NCBI RefSeq assembly: GCF_017377775.1
Contig: NZ_JAFVLN010000020.1
Location: forward strand, 62,001 to 126,000
DNA length: 64,000 nucleotides
Reading direction: 5' to 3'
Source: Streptomyces sp. VRA16 Mangrove soil
GTDB lineage: Bacteria > Actinomycetota > Actinomycetes > Streptomycetales > Streptomycetaceae
The notes beneath the pieces were generated by a model. It had not been told where the DNA came from. It was given only the letters and a program-made list of their open reading frames with translations, and ran no database searches. Numbering within the stretch: the first letter of the stretch is position 1; every line of letters starts with the position of its first letter. Of the stretch, positions 24,041 through 35,390 are shown piece after piece. The position numbers and the translations under genes were made by a program.

Positions 24041-25293
24041 TTCTTCTTCACGCGGTCGAGCTCCGCGGACACCTTCCGTACGACCTTCTTCAGCTCGCTG
24101 TCCGGGTTCGCGCCGTCCTTGATGATGCGGTTGAGCGCGTCCTGGTACGCGGTCTGCGCGGCCGGGGTCCACAGCAGCGGCTGGGCGTAGCCGTGTTCGG
24201 TGGTGAAGCGGACCGCGTCGGCGGCGGCGCCCTCACGCAGCTTGGCCGCCTTCTTGGCGAGGGAGATCCGGGCCGGGATGTGGAAGCCGTAGGAGAGCGC
24301 GAAGTCCTCCTGGTAGTCGGTGCGTTCGACCCACAGCCACTTCAGGTAGTCCTTGCCGGCCTGCTGGTGCCTGCTGCGCGTGGAGACGGCCGCGGCGTAC
24401 GCGCCGACCGGCACGGACGGCTTGCCCTGCGCCCCCTCCTTCGGGAACGGCAGCACGCCGAAGTCGTCGCCGAGCGCCTTCTTTACGGCGGGCAGCGCCC
24501 ACAGGCCCGACCACTGCATGGCGGTGAGTCCCTGGGTGAACGCCGACGGGTCCGACCAGTCGGCGGGCGCGCCGAGCAGCAGCGACTTGTCGGCGTAGAG
24601 GCGGTGGATCTTGCCGAGGGCGCGGGCGGCGGCCGGATCGTCGAAGCCGACCTCGCCGTCCTCGGTGACGAGGCTGAGCCCGGCGGCGTAGAGCGGGGTG
24701 CCGCCGAGGACTCCGGCGCCCGCGTCGTTGCCGAGGAAGAGGCCCTTGACCTTCTTGGTGGTCAGTTTCCTTGCCGTGTCGACGAGTTCGTCGAGGGTCG
24801 CGGGCGGCTTCACCCCCGCGGCGTCGAGCAGGCTCTTGCGGTAGTAGAGCATCTGCATGTCGATGACCTGCGGGATGCCCCAGATCTTGCCGTCGTGGCG
24901 CTTGGGGGCGAGGACGGCCTGGTTGAAGTCGTCCTCGACGCCCTTGAGGAGGTCGGTGAGGTCGGCGACCTGCCCGCCCTGGATCATGTCCAGGCTGGGC
25001 CCGTTGACCTCGAAGACGTCGGGGCCCGAGTCGGTGAGCAGGGCGGCGGCGGTCTGCTGGTCGTAGTTGCCGGGGCGCCACTGCACGCTGACGGCGGCCT
25101 TCTCGTAGGCGGCCGCGTACTTCTTCACGGCCTGCTCGGTGCCCGTCTCGCCGTACTGGTGGTACCACTGCGACAGCTTCGGTCCGCCGCCCGATCCGTC
25201 GCCCCGGCCCGTGTTCGACCCGCACGCGCTGAGCAGACCGAGCGCGGAGCCGGCGGCTCCGGCGGTGAGCAGTCCCCTGCGGCTGATGGTCAT
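24037..25293 (-). CDS. Sugar-binding lipoprotein of ABC transporter
   Basis: A 418-residue extracellular solute-binding protein (family 1). The N-terminus MTISRRGLLTAGAAGSALG has a paired arginine followed by a hydrophobic stretch and the lipobox LLSAC, so it is probably a lipoprotein and possibly Tat-exported. The mature part follows the family plan, with DVFEVNGPSLDMIQGGQVADLTDLL, IWGIPQVIDMQMLYYRKSLLDAAG and a C-terminal ALNRIIKDG helix. GTG-coupled to the permease downstream. A 20-bp palindrome at 25382-25401 in the upstream region is the best candidate operator. The substrate is not predictable from the sequence. Confidence 0.9.
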   Translation of the reverse strand: MTISRRGLLTAGAAGSALGLLSACGSNTGRGDGSGGGPKLSQWYHQYGETGTEQAVKKYAAAYEKAAVSVQWRPGNYDQQTAAALLTDSGPDVFEVNGPSLDMIQGGQVADLTDLLKGVEDDFNQAVLAPKRHDGKIWGIPQVIDMQMLYYRKSLLDAAGVKPPATLDELVDTARKLTTKKVKGLFLGNDAGAGVLGGTPLYAAGLSLVTEDGEVGFDDPAAARALGKIHRLYADKSLLLGAPADWSDPSAFTQGLTAMQWSGLWALPAVKKALGDDFGVLPFPKEGAQGKPSVPVGAYAAAVSTRSRHQQAGKDYLKWLWVERTDYQEDFALSYGFHIPARISLAKKAAKLREGAAADAVRFTTEHGYAQPLLWTPAAQTAYQDALNRIIKDGANPDSELKKVVRKVSAELDRVKKK

Positions 25294-25381
25294 CGCGGGT
25301 GTCCCCCTGTCGGTTCGCTGTTCGGTTCCTGTGAGCCTGTCGGCCCCAACGATCAACCATGCGCGGCGGTTGCGACAGGGA

Positions 25382-25401
25382 AACGACAGCCGTGTGTCGT
25401 T
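25382..25401. promoter_or_regulatory. Palindrome upstream of the sugar ABC operon
   Basis: Perfect 7-bp arms AACGACA and TGTCGTT separated by 6 bases, 89 bases before the binding-protein start and in the divergent region shared with the gene at 25521. The size and position suit a LacI- or ROK-type operator. No local regulator is adjacent; the nearest is the ROK gene at 30.4 kb. Confidence 0.45.
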
Positions 25402-25520
25402 GTCCACGGCGTCACTGCGCGTCAACCACCGCGAACGAACCGTCAGAGTGCGGAGTTTGCAGGTCAACAGCGCGTCAAGACGGGCTGCGGCGGAGCCCGG
25501 TCCGGCCTACGGTGCGCTGC

Positions 25521-26042
25521 ATGGAAGACGAGGTCCTCGACCGTCACTGGGCGCACGAAGTGCGGGCCGCGCTGCTCTGCTCCGGCCTGACGCTCGGCCT
25601 GGCCACGGCCATCGACGCGGAGCACGAGACCCTGAGCCCCGCCCGCGCGGCCCTGTGGACGGGGCTGTCCCTGCTGCTGTACGGAGTGCTGCACCCGCCG
25701 CGGGTCTCGGCGGGCCCCGGCCGGCTCGTGGTCCGCGGGCTGTGGCGGCGCCGCCACGTCTGCACCGACCTGCTGGTCTCGGTGCGCAGGACCGAAGGTG
25801 TCGCCCCGCGCCTGGAGCTGCGGGACACCCTGGGCTCCCGGGTGGCGTGCGACCCCGCGGTGCTGCTCGCGAACCCGGTGCTGTGGCATCAGGTGGAGAC
25901 GGGCGCCCGGCGGGCCCTGGCGCGCGGCCTGATGACCTCCGGCGAGGACGTCGTCCGGGTGCTGGCGGCGCGCCTTGACGGCGATCTGGCCCGCCCCCTC
26001 TTCGAAGCGGCGGGCCTGTCGGCTCGCGGAGCCCGTGTCTGA
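25521..26042 (+). CDS. Hypothetical membrane protein with two N-terminal transmembrane segments
   Basis: A 173-residue protein. Two hydrophobic segments at about residues 14-30 and 41-58 are followed by a compact beta-rich domain (GRLVVRGLWRRRHVCTDLLVSVRR, LELRDTLGSRVACDPAVLL) that looks like a small PH-like membrane-associated domain, then a helical tail. Similar small proteins are common in Streptomyces without known function. ATG at 25521 is chosen because the open frame upstream overlaps the divergent promoter region. It stands alone, divergent from the sugar ABC operon. Confidence 0.65.
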   Translation: MEDEVLDRHWAHEVRAALLCSGLTLGLATAIDAEHETLSPARAALWTGLSLLLYGVLHPPRVSAGPGRLVVRGLWRRRHVCTDLLVSVRRTEGVAPRLELRDTLGSRVACDPAVLLANPVLWHQVETGARRALARGLMTSGEDVVRVLAARLDGDLARPLFEAAGLSARGARV

Positions 26043-26135
26043 ACCCCCGTCGTCCGCCCGAAGGGCCTGGGGCGACGTGCGGCGAGCGGGCGTGCCGGGG
26101 GTCGGGGCGCAGACGGGGGTCCAGGCCCCGGGCTC

Positions 26136-27053
26136 TCAGCCCTTCAGGCCCGCGTACGACACCCCGGTGAGCTGTTCGGACGCCGCCCACAGGCGCTCCC
26201 CCGCGCTGTCGTTGAGGGTCCACGAGGCGCGCCACGACGCCGTGGGCGCGCCGCGGGCCAGCAGGCGCGGCCCGTAGAAGCCGTCGGGGCGGACGCCGGG
26301 CGCCGTGGCCGCGTACAGGGTGGGCAGGGCGCCGCCGTCCGCGGACTGGGCGAAGAAGCGGTTGCCGATCTCGTAGAACCGCTCCATGCCCCGCTTGCCC
26401 TCCATCTGCGGGCCGCGGGCCTGGAGCTCGGTGGCGGCGTAGCCGGGGTGCGCGGCGGCGGCCACGAGGCCGGTGCCGGTGGCGCGCCGGGCCAGTTCGT
26501 GCACGAAGAGGAGGTTGGCGGTCTTGGAGCGGCCGTAGGCCACCCAACGCCCGTACTTCTTCTCGCTGTTGAGGTCGCCGATGTCGATGTTGGCGAGGGC
26601 GTGCATCCCGCTGGAGACCGAGACGACACGAGGTGCGGGGGCGTCGAGGAGACTCGGCAACAGCAGGCCGGTGAGCGCGAAGTGCCCGAGGTGGTTGACG
26701 CCGAACTGGGTCTCGAAGCCGTCGGCGGTGCGCCGGTGGGGCAGCGCCATGACGCCCGCGTTGTTGACGAGCAGATCGAGGGTGCGGCCCGTCCACGCGT
26801 CCGCGAACTTCCGCACGGAGTCGAGGTCGGCGAGGTCCAGCGCCCCGAACTCGACGTCGGCGCCCGGCACTTCGCCGCGCACCCGCTCCACCGCCGCGCT
26901 CCCGCGTTCCGCGCTGCGGCAGGCGAGCACGACCCGGGCGCCGGCCCGCGCCAGCTCCCGCGCGGCGCAGTACCCGATCCCGCTGTTGGCCCCGGTGACG
27001 ACGGCCGTGCGGCCGCGCTGATCGGGGATGTCGCTCGCGTTCCAGCCGCTCAT
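26136..27053 (-). CDS. SDR family oxidoreductase (retinol dehydrogenase-like)
   Basis: A 305-residue SDR with the cofactor motif TAVVTGANSGIGYCAA, the LACRSAERG loop whose Arg suggests NADP(H), LDLLVNNAGVM, the GVNHLGHFALTGLLLP stretch, VVSVSS and the YGRSKTANLLF catalytic Tyr/Lys. This arrangement (TGANSGIG, NHLGHF, YxxSKxANxL) is typical of the light-dependent protochlorophyllide/retinol-dehydrogenase-like branch, which acts on hydrophobic aldehydes, ketones or polycyclic substrates. The actual substrate is unknown. It is transcribed in the same direction as ppdK, but a strong terminator at 27146-27180 separates them. Confidence 0.88.
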   Translation of the reverse strand: MSGWNASDIPDQRGRTAVVTGANSGIGYCAARELARAGARVVLACRSAERGSAAVERVRGEVPGADVEFGALDLADLDSVRKFADAWTGRTLDLLVNNAGVMALPHRRTADGFETQFGVNHLGHFALTGLLLPSLLDAPAPRVVSVSSGMHALANIDIGDLNSEKKYGRWVAYGRSKTANLLFVHELARRATGTGLVAAAAHPGYAATELQARGPQMEGKRGMERFYEIGNRFFAQSADGGALPTLYAATAPGVRPDGFYGPRLLARGAPTASWRASWTLNDSAGERLWAASEQLTGVSYAGLKG

Positions 27054-27145
27054 GGCGGTGCTCCCTGGGGATCGGTCCGGCTTCCTTACCCGACAGTAAA
27101 GTGGCCGCCCCGATTCCGCTCAACCCCGGCCGCCCGCGTACGCGA

Positions 27146-27180
27146 AAGGGCGGCACCCCCCGCACAGGGGTGCCGCCCTT
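27146..27180 (-). terminator. Terminator after ppdK
   Basis: A perfect 14-bp stem AAGGGCGGCACCCC / GGGGTGCCGCCCTT with a 7-base loop, 76 bases after the ppdK stop and before the SDR gene. On the minus strand the second arm is followed by a short T-rich stretch. Confidence 0.85.
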
Positions 27181-27255
27181 CATATCGCACCGGAGCCGCC
27201 GCGATCGGTGAGGGTCGGGGACCGACGACGGCTCCGGGGGTTCACACGGCGGGTG

Positions 27256-29985
<2,730 letters not shown>

Positions 29986-30411
29986 GGGTCTCGACTCCTC
30001 GAGGCTCGGTGGCTGCCCTGACGGCGAGGAACATACCCAGATCCAAGGCCCATGGGTACGTCCACTTAGCTGTCATGCGGCCGTAACCACCCGTCCGCCA
30101 GGAGATCGAAAGTGACTGACGGGTACGGGAAGCAGACCTCCCGCCTTCAAGGCATAAACACGCAACCCCCGTAGAGCCCGAATATCGCTCACATGAGCAG
30201 CTACTGCACTCACTTGCGTTCAAGACATAAATGATCGAGCAGTGGCACTCAGTGCCAGGTATTGAAGAAGCGCAGGCGAGGATTTCGCGCTCATCTGAGC
30301 GCAAGGGCTATCAAGGGTGGCGAGAATCACGCCGTTTGAAGCGGCTCACGGACGGTCCGATGTCAGCATGCGGACAGCCTGAAACAGCCGTGACGGGGCG
30401 AAACGCGCCTG
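29986..30411. promoter_or_regulatory. Long ppdK upstream region with two palindromes
   Basis: 426 bp without a gene and visibly less GC-rich than its surroundings. It holds two close palindromes: TGGCACT-c-AGTGCCA (30243-30257) and GCGCTCA-tc-TGAGCGC (30287-30302). These could be regulator sites for ppdK, which starts about 260 bp further on, or a termination region for the ROK gene whose 3' end is at 30412. No convincing promoter hexamers were picked out. Confidence 0.4.
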
Positions 30412-31617
30412 TCACACGCCCAGCGCCGCGAGCCGCTGCTCGGCCCGCTCGGGCGCGTACAGCTCCTCCACCACCAGCGCTCCCGCTCCGATGAGCGCGG
30501 AGCGGTCGCCGAGCCGCGCCGTGACGACGTCCAGGTGCGCGGTCGAGCGGGTCAGGGCGCGCTGGTACAGGAGTTCGCGCACGCCCGTGAGGAAGGGAGT
30601 TCCGGCCAGATCTCCGGCGATCATGAGAACGCCGGGGTTGAGCAGCGTGACGACGGTGGCGAGCACCTCGCCCACCGCGCGCCCCGCCTCCCGCGCCAGG
30701 CGCACCGCCTCCGGGTGCCCGGCGCCGAGCAGCTCGCGCACGTCCGAGCCGGACTCGGCGGGCACCCCAGCCTCCTCGGTGAGCCGGCGCGCCAGGGCCC
30801 GGCCGCTCGCGACCGCCGCCAGGCAGCCGTACGAACCGCACCGGCACAGCGCGTCGGCCCCCTGCGGTACGCGGATGTGCCCGATGTCGCCGGCCCCGCC
30901 GTCGATGCCGCGGTAGATGGCGCCGTCTACGACGACGCCCGCGCCGATCCCGGTGGAGACCTTGACCAGGACGAAGGCGGCGCAGTCGGGGTGGGACGCG
31001 CGCTGCTCCCCGTACGCCATCAGGTTCGCGTCGTTGTCGACGACGACCGGCAGGTCGGACGGGGTCGCCGCGTGCTCGGCGGCGGCGCGGCCGAGCCGGC
31101 CCGTGATGTCGTAGCCGTCCCAGCCCGGCATGATCGGGGGCTGTATGACGCGGCCGCTGCCGGTGTCGACCGGGCCCGGGACGGCGAGCCCGATGCCGCA
31201 CACGGTCCCGGCGTCGCGCCCCGACTCCTTGATCAAGTCGCCGAACCAGACGCCCAGTTGCGACAGGACGTTCTCCGGACCGTCCTGCACCGTCAGGTTC
31301 CCGGTGCGCTCGGCGAGGATCTCGCCGGACAGGGTCAGGACGGCGGCGCGGGCGTGCCGGGTGTCGAGGGCGGCTGCGAGCACGACGGCGTGCGTGTCGT
31401 CGAACTCCAGGTGGATCGAAGGGCGGCCGCCGAGGCGGGAGTTGACGGTCTCCGCGGTGCCCTCACGCAGCCAGCCGGCCCGGAAGAGACGGCCGAGGCG
31501 CTGGCCGACGGTGGCCCTGGACAGGCCGGTGACCTCCTGCAGCGCGCCGCGCGTGGTCGCCCGGCCGCTGCGCACCAGGTGCAGAAGATCTCCGGCGTTC
31601 GCCTGGTTCCCCGCCAT
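30412..31617 (-). CDS. ROK family transcriptional regulator
   Basis: A 401-residue sugar-responsive repressor. The N-terminal winged helix-turn-helix is RATTRGALQEVTGLSRATVGQRLGRLFRAGWL, followed by the ROK sugar-kinase-like domain with DNDANLMAYGE, VKVSTGIGAGVVVDGAIYRG and GDIGHI. The ROK zinc signature is present: GHIRVPQGADALCRCGSYGCLAAVA, with the Cys triplet C-x-C-x4-C. Members of this group bind sugars or sugar phosphates and repress glycoside uptake or degradation. It is divergent from two glycosidase genes across a 144-bp AT-rich region with an inverted GTTAC/GTAAC pair, so it most likely controls itself and those genes. Confidence 0.92.
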   Translation of the reverse strand: MAGNQANAGDLLHLVRSGRATTRGALQEVTGLSRATVGQRLGRLFRAGWLREGTAETVNSRLGGRPSIHLEFDDTHAVVLAAALDTRHARAAVLTLSGEILAERTGNLTVQDGPENVLSQLGVWFGDLIKESGRDAGTVCGIGLAVPGPVDTGSGRVIQPPIMPGWDGYDITGRLGRAAAEHAATPSDLPVVVDNDANLMAYGEQRASHPDCAAFVLVKVSTGIGAGVVVDGAIYRGIDGGAGDIGHIRVPQGADALCRCGSYGCLAAVASGRALARRLTEEAGVPAESGSDVRELLGAGHPEAVRLAREAGRAVGEVLATVVTLLNPGVLMIAGDLAGTPFLTGVRELLYQRALTRSTAHLDVVTARLGDRSALIGAGALVVEELYAPERAEQRLAALGV

Positions 31618-31656
31618 CGCGCCCCCTCCTTCTCCGTATCCCTTGCGTTCATCAAC

Positions 31657-31700
31657 TCGGCGTTACATTCTAGGTTTTGCGTGTTAAGTAGACGTAACTC
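31657..31700. promoter_or_regulatory. AT-rich divergent region between ROK gene and glycosidase genes
   Basis: The sequence from about 31660 to 31700 is strikingly AT-rich for this chromosome and contains CGTTAC and GTAAC as distant inverted halves, with TTTTGCGTGTTAAG between. It is the natural place for the ROK operator and the two divergent promoters. Confidence 0.45.
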
Positions 31701-31761
31701 TATGCTGCCTGCTGCGTAACCGGCACCCCGGCAGTTCACGGACGTACGCGCGGGAGAACAT

Positions 31762-33237
31762 GTGGAGCACACCACCGAGCGGCTCAGGGCCGCGGCACCC
31801 ACGGCCGGGGCCAGGCGGCGGGAGCCGGAGCACGAGCCGCTGTGGGACCGCGCGGTCCGGGTCCTCGACGCCAACTGGACGGGGGCGTCGACCGTCCCCT
31901 CGCGCACGCTGTACCCGCACCAGTGGTCGTGGGACTCGGCGTTCATCGCGATCGGGCTGCGGCACGTCTCCCCCTTACGCGCCCAGACGGAGCTGGAGAC
32001 GCTGCTGAGCGCCCAGTGGGCCGACGGCCGGATCCCGCACATCGTGTTCAACCCTGCCGTCCCGCTGGACGCGTACTTCCCCAGTCCCGACTTCTGGCGC
32101 TCGTCGAGCGTGCGGGGCGCCCCGGCCGCCGTGGAGACCTCGGGGATCGTGCAGCCGCCGGTGCACGCGCTCGCCGCCTGGCTGGTGCACCGCGCCGATC
32201 CAGAACTCTCCCGCGCCCGCGGCTTCCTGACCCGCGTGTACCCCGCGCTCGCCGCCTGGCACCGCTATCTGCTGCACCGCCGCGACCTGGGCGGCGGCGG
32301 GCTCGCCTCCGTCGTGCACCCCTGGGAGCAGGGGATGGACAACTCTCCTTGCTGGGACGGGCCGTTGAGCCGGATCACCCCGGCCGAGCCGCGCATGTTC
32401 CGGCGCGCCGACCTGGAGCACGGCGCGGCGGACGACCGCCCGACGGACCTCGACTACGGCCGCTACGTCCGCCTCGCGATGGACTACCGCGACGCCCGGT
32501 ACGCGGACGACGACCAAGGGGCGGCCCGAAGGACCTCTGTCGAGGGCGGTGGCGGGAGCCGGGCGGGAGGGGAGTTCGCGGTCGAGGACCCGTCCTTCAA
32601 CGCGCTGCTCGCGGCGTCCGAGCACGCCCTCGCGCGCATCGCCTGCGAGCTGGGGGCGGCGGGCACGGCGCGGCACGCACGCGCGGAGCGGCTGACGGCG
32701 GCCCTCGTAGAGCGCCTGTGGGACCCGGCGGCCGGCATGTTCTTCTGCCGTGACGTGCGCGGGGCAGGACCGATCGAGGAGTACAGCGTGTCGGGCCTGC
32801 TCCCCCTGATCCTGCCGACGCTGCCGCGCGACGTGGTCCGCGCGCTGGTGCGCACCGCGCGCGGCCCGCACTTCGGCATCGGCGACCGGGTGCGGCTCGC
32901 GCCGAGCTACGACCTGCTGGGCCCGGCCTTCGACCCGCACCGTTACTGGCGCGGCCCGGCCTGGTTCAACACCAACTGGCTTCTGGAGTACGGGCTTCGA
33001 CTGCACGGTGAGCTCGGGGGTGCGGCCCGGCTGCGCGCGGCGATGCTGGACACGGCCGGGGCATCGGACTTCGCCGAGTACGTCGATCCGTACACGGGGG
33101 CGGGCTGCGGCGCCCGCGGCTTCGGCTGGACCGCCGCACTGACGCTGGACCTGCTGAGCCCCCAGGGGCCGCGCAGCCACGCACGGGACACCGCCGGGCA
33201 GGCGGTAACGCGGGGACAGGGCCCAGGAGGGTGCTGA
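31762..33237 (+). CDS. MGH1-like glycoside hydrolase (GH63-type alpha-toroid)
   Basis: A 491-residue (alpha/alpha)6 toroid glycosidase. Visible signatures are LYPHQWSWDSAFIAIGL near the N-terminus and VVHPWEQGMDNSPCWDGPL in the middle, which match the MGH1-like/GH63 group that includes mannosyl- and glucosylglycerate hydrolases and trehalase-like enzymes; the conserved WDS and DNSP-x-WD acids line the active site. RYWRGPAWFNTNWLLEYGL near the C-terminus is also typical. There is no signal peptide, so it acts in the cytoplasm. The GTG at 31762 has GGGAG 5 bases upstream; an ATG two bases earlier is out of frame. The stop codon lies inside a perfect 27-bp hairpin. The substrate is unknown. Confidence 0.82.
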   Translation: MEHTTERLRAAAPTAGARRREPEHEPLWDRAVRVLDANWTGASTVPSRTLYPHQWSWDSAFIAIGLRHVSPLRAQTELETLLSAQWADGRIPHIVFNPAVPLDAYFPSPDFWRSSSVRGAPAAVETSGIVQPPVHALAAWLVHRADPELSRARGFLTRVYPALAAWHRYLLHRRDLGGGGLASVVHPWEQGMDNSPCWDGPLSRITPAEPRMFRRADLEHGAADDRPTDLDYGRYVRLAMDYRDARYADDDQGAARRTSVEGGGGSRAGGEFAVEDPSFNALLAASEHALARIACELGAAGTARHARAERLTAALVERLWDPAAGMFFCRDVRGAGPIEEYSVSGLLPLILPTLPRDVVRALVRTARGPHFGIGDRVRLAPSYDLLGPAFDPHRYWRGPAWFNTNWLLEYGLRLHGELGGAARLRAAMLDTAGASDFAEYVDPYTGAGCGARGFGWTAALTLDLLSPQGPRSHARDTAGQAVTRGQGPGGC

Positions 33238-33253
33238 GGCCCTCAGCACCCTC
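33227..33253 (+). terminator. Hairpin overlapping the stop codon between two glycosidase genes
   Basis: Perfect 13-bp arms GAGGGTGCTGAGG and CCTCAGCACCCTC with a single-base centre; the TGA of the upstream gene is in the first arm. The next gene begins 20 bases later. It may be an attenuator or an mRNA-stabilising processing site rather than a full terminator, because there is no U-run. Confidence 0.6.
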
Positions 33254-33272
33254 TTAAGGAAGGAACCTCTCG

Positions 33273-35258
33273 ATGACGGACACACTCGGCGGACACGGCT
33301 ACGGCTTCGGGCACGGCCGCACCACCCCACTCCTCGTCCGCGGCGGCACGTTCGCGTCGTTCGACGCGGGCGGCGGGCTGAGCGCGGTGCGCGGCGGCTC
33401 GTCGGGGTTCGCGCCCGACGGCCTGTTCGTCCGGGACGCCCGGCACCTGAGCCGCTGGCAGCTCACGGTCGACGGGGCCGCACCCGAGGTGCTGACCCCC
33501 TTGTCGTACGAGGACGGGGGCGTCGCCCGCTGTGTGCTCGTGCCGCGCGGCGGGCGCCAGGAGCCGCCCGCGTACACGCTCTTCCGCGAACAGGCCCTCG
33601 GCGAGGGCGCGTTGGTGGACCTGCTGCGGATCGTGTCGAACCGGCCGGTGCCGACCACGGTACGGGTGGCACTGACCGTCGACGCCGACTTCGCCGACCA
33701 GTTCGAGCTGCGCTCCGACCATCGCACGTACATGAAGACGGGCGCGGTGCGCAGGCGTGAAGTGCAGGACGACGGCGTGGAGTTCACGTACACGCGGGGC
33801 GACTGGCGTTCGTCGACGACCGTGACGAGCGACCCGGCGCCGGAGGCCGTGGAGGAGACCGGCACGGGGGCGCGCCGGCTGGTGTGGACGGTGGAGCTCG
33901 ACGCGCAGGGCAGCGCGGGGCTGACGCTGCGGGTGGCGGCGCGCCCGCACGGCGTCCCGGACGTACCGGTGCCCGTGTCCCCGGACGCCGCGGCCGCCGA
34001 ACTCGCCGCGTCCGTCGCGGAGTTCGGGCAGGGCGTGACGCTGCCGGGTGCCTGGCCCGAGCTGGCGGCGGCGTGTGCGCAGGGGCTCGCGGACCTCGCG
34101 GTCCTGCGGGTGCCGGCGGCGGGCCCGGACGGGGAGCGGCTTCTGGTGCCGGCGGCGGGGGTGCCGTGGTTCCTGACGCTGTTGGGCCGTGACGCACTGC
34201 TGACCTCGCTCTTCGCCCTGCCCTACCGCCCCGAACTGGCCGCCGCCACGCTCCCCGTGCTCGCCGCGACCCAGGCGACCGAGCGGGTCGAGGGGGCCGT
34301 CGCGCAGCCCGGCAAGATCGTGCACGAGGTGCGGCACGGGGAGCTGGCGCACTTCGGGCAGGTGCCGTACGGGCGCTACTACGGCTCGGTGGACGCCACT
34401 CCGCTCTTCCTGGTCCTGCTCGGCGCGTACACCGAGCACACCGGGGACGCGGCGCTCGCCCGGCGCCTCGAAGCGCACGCGCGGGCCGCGGTGGGCTGGA
34501 TGCTCGACCACGGCGGGCTCACCTCGCGCGGCTACCTGGTCTACCGCGCCGACCAGGGCGGCCTGGCCAACCAGAACTGGAAGGACTCCCCCGGCGCGAT
34601 CTGCTCCGCGGACGGCAGCCGGGCGACGGGCCCGGTGATGGCGGCGGGCGCGCAGGGCTACGCGTACGACGCGCTGCGCCGCACCGCGGTCCTCGCCCGC
34701 ACGGTGTGGGACGACGTGGTCTACGCGGAGCTGCTCGAACAGGCGGCGGCGGATCTGCGGGACCGTTTCCTGCGCGACTTCTGGATGGAGGAGAAGGGCT
34801 TTCCCGCGCTGGCCCTCGACGGCGAGGGCCACCAGGTCGACGCGCTGGCCTCGGACGCCGGGCATCTGCTGTGGTCGGGGCTGCTCGACAAGGAGTACGG
34901 GGAGGCGGTGGGGCGGCGCCTGCTCGAACCGGACTTCTTCTCCGGCTGGGGGGTCCGCACGGTGGCCTCCGGCCAGGCCGCGTACCACCCGCTCTCCTAT
35001 CACCGGGGTTCGGTGTGGCCGCACGACAACGCCCTGATCGCGCTCGGGCTCGCCCGGTACGGGCTGCACGACGAGGCGCGCGTCGTCGCGGGCGGGCTCG
35101 TCGCGGCGGCGGCCGCGTGCGGTGGGCGGCTTCCCGAGGTCGTCGCCGGCTACGAGCGGGAGGCGTACCCGGCGCCGGTCCCGTATCCGTACGCGTGCGC
35201 CCGCGAGTCACGGTCGGCTGCGGCGCCGCTGGCACTGTTGAGCGCCGTCGGAGGTTAG
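33273..35258 (+). CDS. Amylo-alpha-1,6-glucosidase / glycogen debranching-type enzyme
   Basis: A 661-residue cytoplasmic protein with two parts: an N-terminal beta-sandwich of the bacterial debranching-enzyme type (FVRDARHLSRWQLTVDG, VDADFADQFELRSD) and a C-terminal (alpha/alpha)6 toroid (WFLTLLGRDALLTSLFALPY, GLANQNWKDSPGAICSADG, YHRGSVWPHDNALIALGL). GRDALLTS and NQNWKDS correspond to the acidic active-site regions of this group. Ribosome-binding site AAGGAAGGAA upstream of ATG 33273. With the preceding glycosidase and the divergent ROK repressor it forms a putative regulon for turnover of an intracellular or imported glycoside; the true substrate is unknown. Confidence 0.84.
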   Translation: MTDTLGGHGYGFGHGRTTPLLVRGGTFASFDAGGGLSAVRGGSSGFAPDGLFVRDARHLSRWQLTVDGAAPEVLTPLSYEDGGVARCVLVPRGGRQEPPAYTLFREQALGEGALVDLLRIVSNRPVPTTVRVALTVDADFADQFELRSDHRTYMKTGAVRRREVQDDGVEFTYTRGDWRSSTTVTSDPAPEAVEETGTGARRLVWTVELDAQGSAGLTLRVAARPHGVPDVPVPVSPDAAAAELAASVAEFGQGVTLPGAWPELAAACAQGLADLAVLRVPAAGPDGERLLVPAAGVPWFLTLLGRDALLTSLFALPYRPELAAATLPVLAATQATERVEGAVAQPGKIVHEVRHGELAHFGQVPYGRYYGSVDATPLFLVLLGAYTEHTGDAALARRLEAHARAAVGWMLDHGGLTSRGYLVYRADQGGLANQNWKDSPGAICSADGSRATGPVMAAGAQGYAYDALRRTAVLARTVWDDVVYAELLEQAAADLRDRFLRDFWMEEKGFPALALDGEGHQVDALASDAGHLLWSGLLDKEYGEAVGRRLLEPDFFSGWGVRTVASGQAAYHPLSYHRGSVWPHDNALIALGLARYGLHDEARVVAGGLVAAAAACGGRLPEVVAGYEREAYPAPVPYPYACARESRSAAAPLALLSAVGG

Positions 35259-35276
35259 GCCGGGGGCCTTCCCGAG

Positions 35277-35305
35277 GAGATGCCGCACCGCAGGTGCGGC
35301 ATCTC
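35277..35305 (+). terminator. Terminator after the debranching-enzyme gene
   Basis: Perfect 13-bp stem GAGATGCCGCACC / GGTGCGGCATCTC with a 3-base loop, 18 bases after the stop. It could also serve dusB, which converges from the other side. Confidence 0.8.
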
Positions 35306-35390
35306 AGGGGCGCGGGGCCCTGTCGATATGCGGCTCCGCCGCGTGGGCGCGACCAGCCCCCGCCGAAACCGCACCCGGCGACGAAACCGG
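35306..35390 (+). repeat. Short relative of the dispersed repeat
   Basis: Contains GGGGCGCGGGGC, GGCTCCGCCGCGTGGGCGCG and GCGACCAGCCCCCG, elements shared with the front part of the composite repeats, but lacks their cruciform and iterated tail. It separates the debranching gene from dusB. Confidence 0.55.

Noticed and set aside
30231..30494. 87-codon frame upstream of ppdK
   Set aside because: Its end overlaps the ROK gene on the other strand, and codon use and composition do not look coding.
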